This document shows, one piece after another, positions 27,784 through 39,029 of a stretch of DNA of 64,000 bases. The position numbers and the translations under genes were made by a program. The first letter of the stretch is position 1. Each line of letters opens with the position of its first letter. Source of the stretch: Neelides folsomi (Eukaryota; Arthropoda; Collembola; Neelipleona; Neelidae); the NCBI GenBank assembly GCA_034687125.1, contig JAQGBZ010000149.1:62001-126000 (forward strand), given 5' to 3'. The notes under the pieces are model-generated. The model was not told where the DNA came from. It searched no databases and worked only from the letters and a program-made list of their open reading frames with translations.

Positions 27784-29410
27784 TTAAATATCAATTATCA
27801 CAAATACTTCTGCATAATCCTCATCTTTACTTTCGTGAAATTGCATATTGGAGTAAGTAATTGCTTTAACTTCTGTTCCCTGTGGATGCTTAGTAAGGCT
27901 GAATGGTTCGCCATAACCAACTGCATTTATAGCGAAATTCTCTCGATCGAACGATGTAATTTTGACTTTCTATAAATAAACAAATACAGGTGTGGATTAA
28001 ACGAATTATGATTATTATATTAAATTAATTATTAACGATATACAGATTATACCAACTTCTCTTAATCATATGAGAAAAGAAAATTAGTTAGTAACTTTGG
28101 AAATTTCTCAAATAAACAAAAATATGAAATTCAAATCTCAACTTTTGAGAAAATGGCTGAAAGACCGAGAATCGGGTATTCAATAGAAGAGTTTCAATGG
28201 TATTAACTTACCACCAAGAGAGGACAAATATAAGACAGACCTGTAGGATAATTAACGAAAGAACCCCCAATTTACAGGCTTAAAAATATCGTCGATAGAT
28301 TTGATCCTACTGGAACCGTGTGTGATAGAATAGTGACGAGAAAAAGAAGACGTGTTAATAATAAAGATTCGGCAATTGTGATTCTTGCTCTTTTATCAAT
28401 AAATCCTTACCGTGCAATTATGGAGCTTTCTCGAGAAACTGGAATTTCTTCAACGTCGGTTTGCAGAATTTTAAAGGAACGTGTCAGGATTTAAAATTTG
28501 CCAAATCAAGTGTACCGTTTGGAATTCAATTCAATTGAGGAATTACAACAGACGATCATCGAAACGTACAGGAACATTCCAATCCCAACATTCGACCACA
28601 TTAGAACAACGATTATTTCAGTGTTTGGCTCAAAATAGAGCTCAGTTTGAGCACTTACGATAATTCACTTGTTTAAATTAAAAAATTTTTGTTTATTTGA
28701 GAAATTTCCAATGTTATTAACTCATTTTCATTTCTCCTATGATTAAGAGAAATTGGTATGAGCTGTATACAAATTAAAATTCATGAATTTAAATTACGTA
28801 GAATATTTAGACTTACTCTTGATATTTGACAGGGATCTGCATTAAATGTAAAGAGGAATTCATCAAGGAAGCCGTAGAGGAGGGAAAGCATGTCATGGCC
28901 ATGAGCAACTATCTCGACGCTTGTCAGGTTGTCCACTGTCTCGATGTCGGTCATGTAGGCAAACATGGCCATAGCACATTGTTCGAAGGCTTCTTCCAAA
29001 GTATATCCCCAAGCATGTAATCTTTAAAAAACAATACATTTTATCAATTCAACATACCTATTAAAAAATTAAAATTATCGTAGTATTGTAGATTTTAAAA
29101 TCTTCATACGAATATAATCTATAGTTTTAAATCACTATAATATACTTCTCTTATAAATAAGTTTTGGAAAGAGTATTTGTAATTTTTATAAAATAAATGA
29201 AGTGATAATAATGATAAATCTTACTGAACATCCGCCGTGTGATCCAAATCTATTCAAAAGTCATAATTAGCACAAATCACAAGTAAAGTAAAAATCCTTC
29301 ATTGATTCTCATTTTATAAATTTTATTTTAGGGTTCTTACATTCGTATTTCTTTTCCGGAAGCTCTTGTGATTGTAAACTTTCTTGAGGAGAAGATTCGA
29401 TATGATCCAT
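27784..29410 (-). CDS. ZBTB8OS: Archease, activator of the RTCB tRNA ligase complex
   Basis: Small protein that helps guanylate RTCB, the 3'-phosphate RNA ligase for tRNA splicing and XBP1-type mRNA splicing. Four exons: 29410-29341, 29249-29225 (25-nt microexon), 29021-28817, 27969-27784; 161 residues, phases close. The joined N-terminus reads KYEYLDHTADVQLHAWG, the family signature, with D26 and D30 in the metal/GTP site. The second block has LEEAFEQCAMAMFAYMTD. The C-terminal exon has FSLTKHPQGTEVKAITY and ends VFVIIDI, with the conserved acidic residue next to the end. Intron 3 (28816-27970) holds a Tc1/mariner-type relic. A small hairpin MITE ends 46 bp upstream of the start codon. Tail-to-tail with NO66. 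Confidence 0.95.
28041..28767 (+). mobile_element. Defective Tc1/mariner (IS630)-type DNA transposon in archease intron 3
   Basis: About 727 bp bounded by long imperfect terminal inverted repeats of roughly 80 bp, with shared blocks ACCAA(C/T)TTCTCTTAATCAT and GGAAATTTCTCAAATAAACA. TA dinucleotides lie at both ends, as expected for this superfamily. Plus-strand fragments inside read as the helix-turn-helix part of a transposase (MELSRETGISSTSVCRILKE) and its far C-terminal part (SIEELQQTIIETYRNIPIP). The DDE/D catalytic core between them is deleted and stops interrupt both pieces. The copy is therefore dead and could only have moved in trans. It ends 49 bp from the upstream exon without touching coding sequence. 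Confidence 0.85.
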
Positions 29411-30270
29411 TTGTGCACTAAAAGTACAAAAACACAAAGTTCTTCTTTCTAGTGTCTATACCTCATTCCCAGGGAACTTGCGCTTGAGTTATACATTGGC
29501 CCATCATGTGCATTAATAAAAATTCTCAGTTTAGTTGGTTACAAAATTTAAATAATGCAGATACAGGGGCCTTCCTATAACTCAAGCGCACGTTACTCGG
29601 GAATGAACTATAGTCTCCCAACATGTGCTCGTAGGTTTGATGCAATTTTTACATGTATTACTTTTATATTTTATGTGCTCGGCCTTCATCGAGATTTGTC
29701 ATGATTATTGACCAAACTCAAGCAAATCCATAATTAATTAATGACTTATGTATCGTAGGATCAATGTAGCTTTTAAATGTGACCGCAACGTTACTTTTGC
29801 CATGATCAAAGAATATAATATTTATTTTATCCCATTTTATTAAAATATTAAAGGTACATAATACAAGAATATTAGAGTGAGAATTTTTGGCCCATTGTAA
29901 TTGTATATCTAGATTAAGTAATCGATAGATTGTTAAAGCTTTGATATTACCGATAAATCGGTACATTTATAAAATAGTGATTTTATTTTCTAATGCAGGA
30001 ATATTGAATAGATCTATGTATTTGTATACAAAGTGCTCTATAATACTAAGATTTACAATTTGCTGTTTTCGAAACTTGTTGATTGTTCTTTTTCATTTTT
30101 GAACATGAGAATTCTTTGATATTCTGAGATTTTTACCCTTATGAGAAATATTGGATTGGGACGTTGGGAGAATAAAAATAAACCATATTACATTATAACA
30201 ATTAATTTATACTTTTACAAGACGAAATATATACGATACAAAATTCCGAAATTGCAAGTTTAAAACGAGG
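29411..30270. other. Intergenic region archease to spartin
   Basis: Both genes are on the minus strand, so this holds the archease promoter and the spartin 3' UTR. Apart from the MITE at 29456-29613, it is AT-rich with no supported gene. Confidence 0.6.
29456..29613. mobile_element. Small hairpin MITE upstream of archease
   Basis: The ends CTATA(C)CTCATTCCC and, reversed, CTATA(G)TTCATTCCC continue into a shared TGCGCTTGAGTTATA and GGCCC. This gives inverted arms of about 45 bp around a centre of about 65 bp. Total length is 158 bp with no coding capacity. It is unrelated to the inverted repeats of the 28041-28767 element. No obvious target duplication longer than TA is visible. Its position, 46 bp from the archease ATG, puts it in the likely 5' UTR or core promoter. 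Confidence 0.75.
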
Positions 30271-32539
30271 TTATTTTTTCTCCTTTTCTTCTGGGGATTT
30301 ATGAGATTTGTCTTCATGCTTTCCTTTAAGAACCGCTTTCCCGGTGTCTTTAGCCACACGTTTCGCCAAAGCCTTTGGTCCAAGACATCTTGCATTCAAC
30401 CCAGTCATTAACGTGTTTCCAACGGTCTCAGCAGCGTCTCCTGCAACTGCACCAGCTTCATCTCCGTATTTATGTCCAACGATTTGAACCGTGTTGTTAG
30501 AAAGACTATTTGCAAGGACTTTAGCCGCATGTTCAAGTCCTCCATAGATTGTCGAAAACCCCTGAACTGCTCCACTTGTCACTTCCAGCACTTGCTCTAC
30601 TTGCACTGCTGCTTCAGCTTCCCCTTTTTTTGTAGTTTTAGCAATTAGTTTCGTTCCATGTTTCTGGATATGAGGAGCAAGACGGTGGCCTACAGCTAAT
30701 GTCGCGTTTCCCAATTGAGTTACTAAAATTAAACCAATCATTATAATTTATTAAAATTATAAGAACAATTTTAATAATCACAAACCCATTATTATATTCT
30801 TACATTAATAGAAATAAATTAGTATTTTATCGTTACCAAGAAATGAAGAGATTTGGACGGCCTTTCCAGTTACATTTTTCGCCGTCTTAAGCCCCCTTTT
30901 AACCCCAGGTGAGATATTTGGAGATTCACTCGTAGGTTCCAATTTTCCCATTACATAACCAGCACCAACGTCCAAATAATGAGCCGTTTTTTCAGCACCA
31001 ACAACTAAGCCTTTCGAAACAGCTTCAGCACCTATATTTAAAAAATTACCACGAATGTAATGATTAATATACCATTGTAGAACCATTGTACTAGTTTTTG
31101 CATACTACAGTTAGAAATATTATTTGATTAAAATCTCGAATAAAAAACTAATTGTTTGCAAATTAAAGAACTCAAAAAAGCAAAAAGACTCAAGAACCTG
31201 TGATCAAACCTTGAGCGATTTTAGTTCCAAATCTCGTCCCTTCAACTTCTTGTGGTGATTTTGGTAGAGGAGGACGAGGAGGTTTTTCTTTCTGAACATC
31301 AGATAAAAATTGCACAAGCCCTGTGAGTTGAAGTAGAATTTGGTCAAGAGTTTCTCGGTCTTCTTCAGGAATTCCAATTGGGAGAATAAGGCCAACAGTG
31401 CTTCCTATAATTAAACATCATTCCCTTAAAATCAAGTACTTTTCATCCTTATCAATTAATTAACCATTATTATACTAGGTATGAACCTTCATGTCCAGGA
31501 GTTAAATCTGGAAAGATGAAAGTTCCATCGGCAGCTTTGAAGATAGGAGTTTTCCCTGGAATTAACGGATAAGTCCATTCTCCAACTTGAAGAAACGCTG
31601 GAACAAAGGCGCCTAATGCGGATGCCTGATCAGTTACATCTTTAATATATAAAGAATATATTGTTAAATGTTTTGATTGTCTAGGACGTCTATACAAGTA
31701 GAGTTAAGGTATGATAAAGATATGTCAATTAGAATGACAAACCTCTCGCTATTGAAACGATTCGCAGAAATGATGGATAAGACGGAGCTGAGACATTTTC
31801 ATCCGTAGATATGAAATATATTTGAACGTTTGACGAGATGTTAAAAACTTCGGTTCCGTTGATTGGAAGCGGATTTACGAGATTCTCTTCATTAGTGGCC
31901 AGCTCATTCAAGACAGAATTTAATTGAGAGTAAGATGACAAACTTTGTTCTCCTGGACTCAAGAGTTGGGTATAAGCTGGCGGAGCTTCGTCACCTCGTC
32001 TTGTTAGGTTTAATGCCGAAGGACGTGACGATTGCGGTGGTGCAGTGGAAGGTCCTTGTAAATAATCCTCAGATCCTGATTCTGGAGTTGATTGAAGATC
32101 ACTTACTCTTTCAAGAATCTCTTTCCTAATTGACATATTGAGGGTTAGATAATTGGAATAAAAAAGTGTATTTATTTACAGAGGAATAAATTTTAAGGTT
32201 GAACCTGGTTAGTCTCATTTTGTAAACAGCTTCGTCGATTCTCCCTAAATATTCTTCGGAGAATGGACCTTTGTAAGCAATTTCTAAAGCTTTATCAATC
32301 AATTGAAGACATTTTTGATAGGCGTTAAAGGCCAATTCGCGATGATTTTGTCCATCGAGCTTGATCGCTTCTGAAGTCTCTTGATATGCTTGAACATGTA
32401 GTTTTTGAAAGATTTCCCATTCTTGAGATTCTGTACTTTGAGAAGTTCCAGCGACTCCAGCATTGGAATCGGATAAATTGATTTGACTTGGCGGAGTAAC
32501 CCGACGTCTTGGTGGAGCCTGAGGTGGGGCTTCTTCCAT
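30271..32539 (-). CDS. SPART: Spartin (MIT + senescence domain; SPG20 family)
   Basis: Endosome and lipid-droplet associated protein. Human mutations cause Troyer syndrome, and the family has roles in EGFR trafficking, lipid-droplet turnover and cytokinesis. Six exons: 32539-32205, 32125-31743, 31639-31487, 31404-31210, 31031-30837, 30722-30271; 570 residues, phases close. The MIT domain (about 43-115) has AFNAYQKCLQLIDKALEIA. A Pro-rich linker with DEAPPAYTQL matches the family's PPAY ubiquitin-ligase binding motif. The mid-domain reads VSAPSYPSFLRIV and GEWTYPLIPGKTPI. The C-terminal senescence domain has LAPHIQKHGTKLI, SGAVQGFSTIYGGLEHAAK and HKYGDEAG. It ends in a Lys/Glu-rich tail, as in vertebrates. 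Intron 1 uses an AACCAG|GTTCAA donor, which is needed for the frame. Confidence 0.94.
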
Positions 32540-33770
32540 TTTTATCTATTATAGCTGTTTACAAATTATATTCCTACTAAAAATTTAATTCAAATTACAT
32601 TTAATTTAGAAATCTAATTGCTGGTATTTAAACTAAAAATATAATACACTTGTCAAAATACTGAAATGATCAAAAGTAGATTGTCTGATCCCTGCCTTTT
32701 GATCGCTTTCAAAGAATGTCTCAACAGGTGCATTCACTTCTTCCACATAAAAACATTAGTAATTCTCTATATTGTATAATATTTAAGTAATATCTATTAC
32801 TTAAGGTTAGTTATTGTATGATTTCCTCACTCTCACAATTAGTAAGAAATAAATATTATGAATTATTAATAGAAGGCCACTGTGATATTCGAATGAAACT
32901 CATTCTGGTATTCGCAGTTCGCACAAGTTGAATATATGTATGCGGTTATCCTATATGAATCTGATGATGACTTATTGTGAGATAAGTGTGGGAATTTTTA
33001 TGACGTAACTTGCTACTATTCCTGATTCTTATCTTATTTATAACTTTCTTGTTGTTGAAGTTGTAGAATTAAAGTAATAATATTTTATTAAATTACAAAT
33101 ACATAGATTGCTTAAATTAGATTAGCTTTGTTTCAAACAACTGTTTTCTATATATTTTCTTTGACATTATGAATTACTAAATATATGCAAAATGTATTGA
33201 AAATTCTGGCTGTAAATAAACGCTGATATACCTACATAATCCGACTTAAAAGAATTACATAATAAATGACATTATTGCAAGAATTTATTATCATTTGTAA
33301 ATATAATGGTTCTGTGAATTAATAAATTACAAAAGCGTATGCATATAATTTTGCACTTGTATAAAAAATACAAATAAGTGTTTTATAATATATAACTTGT
33401 TGAATTTCATTCGCACTTACACAGGTATATATTTTTCAAGTATAGCAAATATAAAATCATTATAATTACCGTAATATATTGTAGATTATCTCACTATAAC
33501 ATATTTTATTGAAAATGCTGATTATAAAATCTTGGTTTAATGCTTATATTTATATATTATAGAAAAATAAATGCCCCATCAAAATATAATGGTTGAAGAT
33601 CATTACCAACTTCACTATTAAAAATATTTGAGGTATTGTTATTAAATCTCATATTTTTGTATACGATCTAGGTAGTATTGTTGTTATTTCACATTTCCAC
33701 ATATAAAACTTTCAAGAAAATATTATGATTAAAAAAACTCATCTTGATTGCCGAGATAGATGAGATGAAC
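32540..33770. other. AT-rich intergenic region, spartin to coiled-coil gene
   Basis: About 1.2 kb, very AT-rich, holding the spartin promoter and the 3' UTR of the next minus-strand gene. No gene or repeat was recognised. Confidence 0.6.
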
Positions 33771-34949
33771 TTATTTAGGAGCTATCGTAGATGACAGTGA
33801 AGAATTGAATGAAGATCCATTATCGATTTCAGCAGCAAGTTGAAAAGTTTTGGGAATTGGAGTCGAAAGCCTTAAATTTGGCGAATTTGTTTTTCCGAAG
33901 TGAAGATATTGAGTGGAGCTTTTGTCATTTTTGTTTTCGACAAGCCGTTCAACTTCACTATCGAAGTCCACAACTGGAGAAGTTGCGTGGGATTGGCTAA
34001 GGAATGAACCTCGTCCACTTCGGATGCCTTCAATTTCTTCTGCAATTGTTTTCCTCACATCTCTATAAAATAAATAATAATGTTAACATTTATTATTATA
34101 TTAATTTGAAGTAATTTCAAAAGTAAAAGTATTTTAATATCCTAAATGATGCAATTTATTCAATTACCTTATTGTGTATTTGAACGAGTTCATTTGTTCG
34201 TCGTTAGATTTCGATTGAGGAACATCGCTTGGCACAAGAAGAGTATTAAGATGCTGACGGAGTTGTTGATTTTCCTCCATTGCTTTTGAGCATTTTTCTT
34301 GGAGAAAACGCTGATCCCTTTGTATACTCAAAAGCTGTTGGTTCTCATTCTTGAGGAAGTCAGCAAGTTGGAAGAGTTCCTTGATCGTTACGAGATTTTC
34401 TGAACCATTTGCTCTCGCATTTTCCAAGTCTTCCTTACACCGGGCGAGTTCTGATCGAAGATGTCTATTTTCTTTCTCGGCCTTTGAGCATCGATGCTTC
34501 CAAATCAATGCTTCCGAGTCTTGTGTTGGAAGTGAAGGCTTTGAATTCAGTTTCCGTTCAGTTCTTACTTCAACAAAATCTCCTTTTTCATTCAATTTAT
34601 TGCACGATGATTTCTTTGAAAGAAGATCAGCCCATGAACCTATCAATTAAATAATATATAAATGGTATCGGCAATTGATATTCTGTAATTAACCTCGGTT
34701 ATTTAATTGGGTATTACCTGTTCTCACTGATGGTAATTTCATATCAGAATCTGCATATCCAGATTGCCTTCCTCGAATTTTATCTGGTTCGTCTCTGTTG
34801 TAATCTTTCTTGTCGCCTCTTCGCTTATCCTTCAATTTCACTATAACTTTGACGGTGGCTTGATCATTTGAAATTATGTGTTTCTTTCCTTCATATTTCT
34901 CTTTCTTTGAAGATGAAGACTTCTTTAGGTCCGCCATTGAAAGACTCAA
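33771..34949 (-). CDS. Unrecognised coiled-coil protein
   Basis: Three exons: 34949-34718, 34639-34168, 34062-33771; 331 residues, phases close and splice sites are good. The start could be 34949 or 34937 (MADLKK). I do not recognise the family. The first ~80 residues are basic and Lys/Ser/Asp-rich (KKSSSSKKEK, KLKDKRRGDKKD). Exon 2 opens with GSWADLLSKK and then a clear coiled coil, about 120-220: heptad-like HRCSKAEKENRHLRSELARC and QEKCSKAMEENQQLRQHLN. The same CSKA(E/M)(K/E)EN motif occurs twice, so the coil probably arose by internal duplication. The C-terminal exon is Ser/Thr/Pro-rich and looks disordered. No signal peptide or membrane segment. Head-to-head with the GST gene (291 bp between start codons). 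Confidence 0.8.
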
Positions 34950-35240
34950 AACTCGAAGGTCAAAGTCGGATCAAAGGCCTCGGGGAGAATTTTAACTTTT
35001 TACAGAAAAACCAGAAAAAGGAGAAAGGAGCTTCACCGCCCAAATTGAAACAAAAATATATCCCACACTTTAGTTGCACAAATGCTTTATATTGAGATAA
35101 GAGCTCTTCACTTTGTCAAAGACTTCATATTTCATATCAAACCTTCAGAGTTCACATTCCATTTCACACTCCTGCGTAATTTCCATTAAGTTTTAATTAT
35201 CATTCTTTAATTGAGCTTAAAAAGTAATTATAGAGCAATA
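34950..35240. promoter_or_regulatory. Putative compact divergent promoter, coiled-coil gene / GST theta
   Basis: Only 291 bp between two divergent start codons. The first half is GC-richer than the second. No TATA element was seen. Confidence 0.45.
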
Positions 35241-36240
35241 ATGAGTTTCAAACTTTACTTTGACGCAATGTCTCAGCCGTCAAGGGCTTTAATGCTGTTC
35301 GTGAGAGCCAATAAGCTCCCTTGTAAAGAAGTTTTGACAAGCATTCGGAAAGGTAATTTTATTTTACTAGCTTATTTTTATAAATATCGACTACCTTTAT
35401 ATATTTAACACCAATTGAGTTAAAATATACAATTATAAGTTATAATTTTTTTGTTTATTTATTAAGGTGAACACCGAACTGAGGAATTTGAGAAGATTAA
35501 TCGATTCCAGAAATTGCCGGCAATTGAACATAATGGATTTTGCTTGTCAGAGAGGTGACATGACATAAAATTTGTACTTGTTTAAAACAAGCAGTTTTAT
35601 ATAATATGTATTATGTAAATGCTTAACTTTATTCAAATGAAGGATTTTGTTAAATTAACATGATTTATTTTAGTGTGGCAATATTGCAATACCTCTGCCG
35701 TGAATTTCCTGTTGCTGACAAGTGGTACCCAAAGGATAGTAAAATGATGGCTAGAGTCGACGAGTATTGTTCCTGGCAGCATTTGAACTTGAGAGCTTAC
35801 GGCTCCCTTTACTTCGTTGAGAGTTACATCAAGCCTATGATGACTGGGGAAGCGCCGAAACCAGCGAAGCTTGAAAAGGCCGCTTATCAATTGACAACTA
35901 TTTTGGATCAAATTGAAAACATTTGGCTCAAGGACAAAAAGTTCATGGCTGGGGACAATCTTACAATTGCTGACTTACTTGCCTCTACCGAACTTGAACA
36001 ACCTGGTAATAATCATTATTTGATTATAAATATTTATTGTTTTGTAAATGTTGCTAAATTATTACAAAATAAATTTATTTAACAGGTGTTGGTGGATTTG
36101 ACATTTACAAAGAAAGACCAAAATTGGCCGCGTATATGGATCGTGTTAGAGGCGAATTGAATCCAATTTATGATGAAGTTCATAGCATTCTGTACAAAGT
36201 GAAGAAGATGCAGGCAGATAAAGCAAAGGCTTCCAATTAA
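35241..36240 (+). CDS. GSTT1: Glutathione S-transferase, theta class
   Basis: Cytosolic glutathione conjugation enzyme. Four exons: 35241-35352, 35467-35554, 35674-36005, 36086-36240; 228 residues, the usual length, phases close. The thioredoxin-like N-terminal domain has YFDAMSQPSRAL, with the theta catalytic serine at S11. QKLPAIEHNGFCLSESVAIL carries the cis-proline loop and the Glu-Ser pair that binds glutathione. The all-alpha C-terminal domain has KFMAGDNLTIADLLASTELEQP with the N-capping Asp. The catalytic Ser followed by QPSRA, and the YCSWQHLNLR segment, favour theta over delta/epsilon. A polyadenylation signal follows at 36410. Confidence 0.93.
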
Positions 36241-36409
36241 ATTCATTGTGGATTTTATTGATTCAATGTCAGATTGAATTAATATTTTTGTTATGATTAT
36301 GATAATCGTTATATTATATGTTTAAAATACTCAAATCTTCATACAGTGTCAATATGAAAGAAGTATATTAGGTAATACGTATTTCATTATTATTTGTCAT
36401 CAAAAAATG

Positions 36410-36415
36410 AATAAA
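36410..36415 (+). terminator. Putative GST polyadenylation signal AATAAA
   Basis: AATAAA 170 bp after the GST stop codon. Confidence 0.5.
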
Positions 36416-39029
36416 ATTTAAAAAATCTTGTCATTCTAAAATTTTCTCATCACGTTCTTAATGACAAAATTCCTTGCACGCATCACCATTTACATTATTC
36501 ACTCGTATAGAAAGTATTCATTATTTTATCCATGTTATGTCTACATTTCTGCGCTCATACTTACGTGTTTGCGATATGTAATTGTGCCTCACTTTTTGTT
36601 TCGCTTCAATTTAATGGGAGCATATAAAGTGTTTGTGCTCATCGTTAAAAATGTTTAGCTTTGGGACTTAAAGAGCCTTGAATTTTTTAACATAATAGAC
36701 ATCATGGTGTCAAATTTCTACAAATTGCATTAATTATTTATTTTTACGTTTATTTGAAAAAAAAATCTCACTTTAATTTCCAAACTCAATAAGATTATCA
36801 AAAGTTGGTAAAAGTTATAATAGTAAACAATTTTTAACTTTAAAAATAACTTATTTTCATCATCTACAAAAAAACTTGTAAAGAACTTGCTTCATGGTAG
36901 CCTTTTTTAATTACCTACTGTAAGCTGTGCAAAGAAATGGAACTCGGTTTCCTGTATTCTATTGAACTTTCGTTAACAACAATAACAAGTGGATGTAAAA
37001 TTCAGCAAGGTCTCATTGCGACTCCTTACTATGAATATATTTAATTAGTAATTGAGTAGTAAAGGTGTATTTTAAATATGTACCTTTATATACCTAGGTA
37101 CTTAATGTACTCTCATATTATGCCTAAGTACTATTTGTAACATATTAACCATGTACAAGATACTACTCACAAGTCACGATGCATAAATAGGTAGAAGGAT
37201 AAATTAGTAGGTGACGAAGCTGCTGCTTAGACCTTTGTCATGTCATAAGTCATCAAAAGCATTCCGTATATGATATATCAAGTCATCAAGTCGGAAATAA
37301 CAAATAACATAATTGGAAGGTGAAATCTTAATATTCTTTGCAAAGTGCATAAAATAGCTGAGCATAGTTCCTTAACGGTTAGTTGTACAAGTGATTAAGC
37401 ATCAGGAAAAAACAACAATAAATTATTTGCAAAGTGCAATAATACTATGAGTATGAATATCCTCAATGAAAGTTTCATTTGTTGCTATAATGGATTGATG
37501 AGTATTGTTTATTCTTTATATTTATGACTTTGTCACTTTCAATTTATTAAATGTCATATCAAGCAACTCTTTCTTCAGTAAATGTTCATGGACTTGTGAA
37601 CTCTTGCATGGATTTCAAAATATTCATAATATAACTAACTGTTAATTTAATATACTATAAATACTATTCAAATATTATTATATGGAGCTATATACCAATA
37701 TAACAATAAATCCGATAAACATAAAATAAAAGTAAAATAAACACATATAGTAATTATATTGAATAAAATTTCTACAAACGCTTATTCTTGAATTTTATTT
37801 TACATACACACATGGATGGTATTGTATTGGTATAACATACCTATGTAAAGTTCTCAACCTATTTAGTTGGCCATATTTTCAAATATATACTAGTGTATCG
37901 TCAATATATTTTATTGTTTATACCTTATTTCATATTTTTGTTTTTTATGTTGGTATTGTCTATCTTCAAAGAAGGGCCAAAGTAGTACAGTAACAGTTCA
38001 AAGCAAAATTAAAAATAAATATTTAAAGGTCTTTTGAATAGACGATAAAGGATGACTTGTTTTGTGGTGCGACCGTAATCAAATAAAATTCCATTTGCTT
38101 TGTTCTCACTATATGTCATACGCACAAAATCAAGGTGCAAAGAACTTAAAATTTTGAGGGAAACATTCCTCAAATCCCCAGACTAAACAATCCAATAAAC
38201 TCGACCCATATTATTTTATGCTCTTTTCGTACAATTCTCCAAAAAGCCAATTTTGTATTAAAACCTTATATCTTTACTACAATTAAATTAAATGACATAT
38301 TATAAGAAAAGTAAAACATATATACAATATTTATATTATATGGGCATGCTCTTTATACATATGATGTATGATATACAAATATTAAAAAGGTATCAATGCT
38401 TTGTGCGAGCAATGGGATTTTCATATACCAAATAAAACCTACGCATGAAAAGGAAGTGAATTAAGATAATTGAATTGTTGACGTTTTTGTTCTTCTTATA
38501 AGCAATTCTCTTATTTACTTAAATTCCCATATTATAGAAAAAGGATCATGTCATTTTCCATGATGGTCGGAGAGAAGCCGCAAAAAGTATTAATATAAAT
38601 AGGATCGCATGTCTTCATTCTCTTTCATTTAGACTGGGAGCTTAAGTTTTAGTGAGACGGAGACACGAGAAGACGAACTCTGCTGATGACGAGGCTACGA
38701 TGGTCCCCATTTCCCTTTTACTTTTTATCCGCCCTTCCGCTAATTGAACATTCATTCCCAGTCCGTCTCTGAAACTGACAAGTTTATATGAAAGAAATAT
38801 TCAAATCTTATTAATCTACAACACTCAACTTTTCCTTACAAAATTCATATTCCTTCTTTACCAAAAGGTTTTTTTGTTACTGTTTTCCGAAATTTTATTA
38901 CTATTATAATTGAAAAAGTATAATATGTGAAAATAAATTAACAATATTATTTAAACAATTTACTTATGATTTTAATTAATTGATTGATTTTGTGAATTTA
39001 GTATTAATATAAAAATATTGGAGGGAAAT
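36416..39029. other. Intergenic region, GST to cysteine-rich protein
   Basis: About 2.6 kb, AT-rich. The only structure I can point to is a TATA-like element at 38594 with a slightly GC-richer 38640-38720 block behind it, a likely promoter and 5' UTR for the next gene. Confidence 0.55.
38594..38602 (+). promoter_or_regulatory. Candidate TATA box for the cysteine-rich protein gene
   Basis: TATAAATAG, with TCATT initiator-like words 20-35 bp downstream. It lies about 435 bp upstream of the start codon. ATG triplets fall between, so a 5' UTR intron may exist; the AG at 38999-39000 (GAATTTAG) could be its acceptor. Confidence 0.35.

Noticed and set aside
28154-28207. Short ATG-led frame at the left of the transposon relic
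   Set aside because: Probably the decayed start of the transposase. It stops after 17 codons, so it is not a separate gene.
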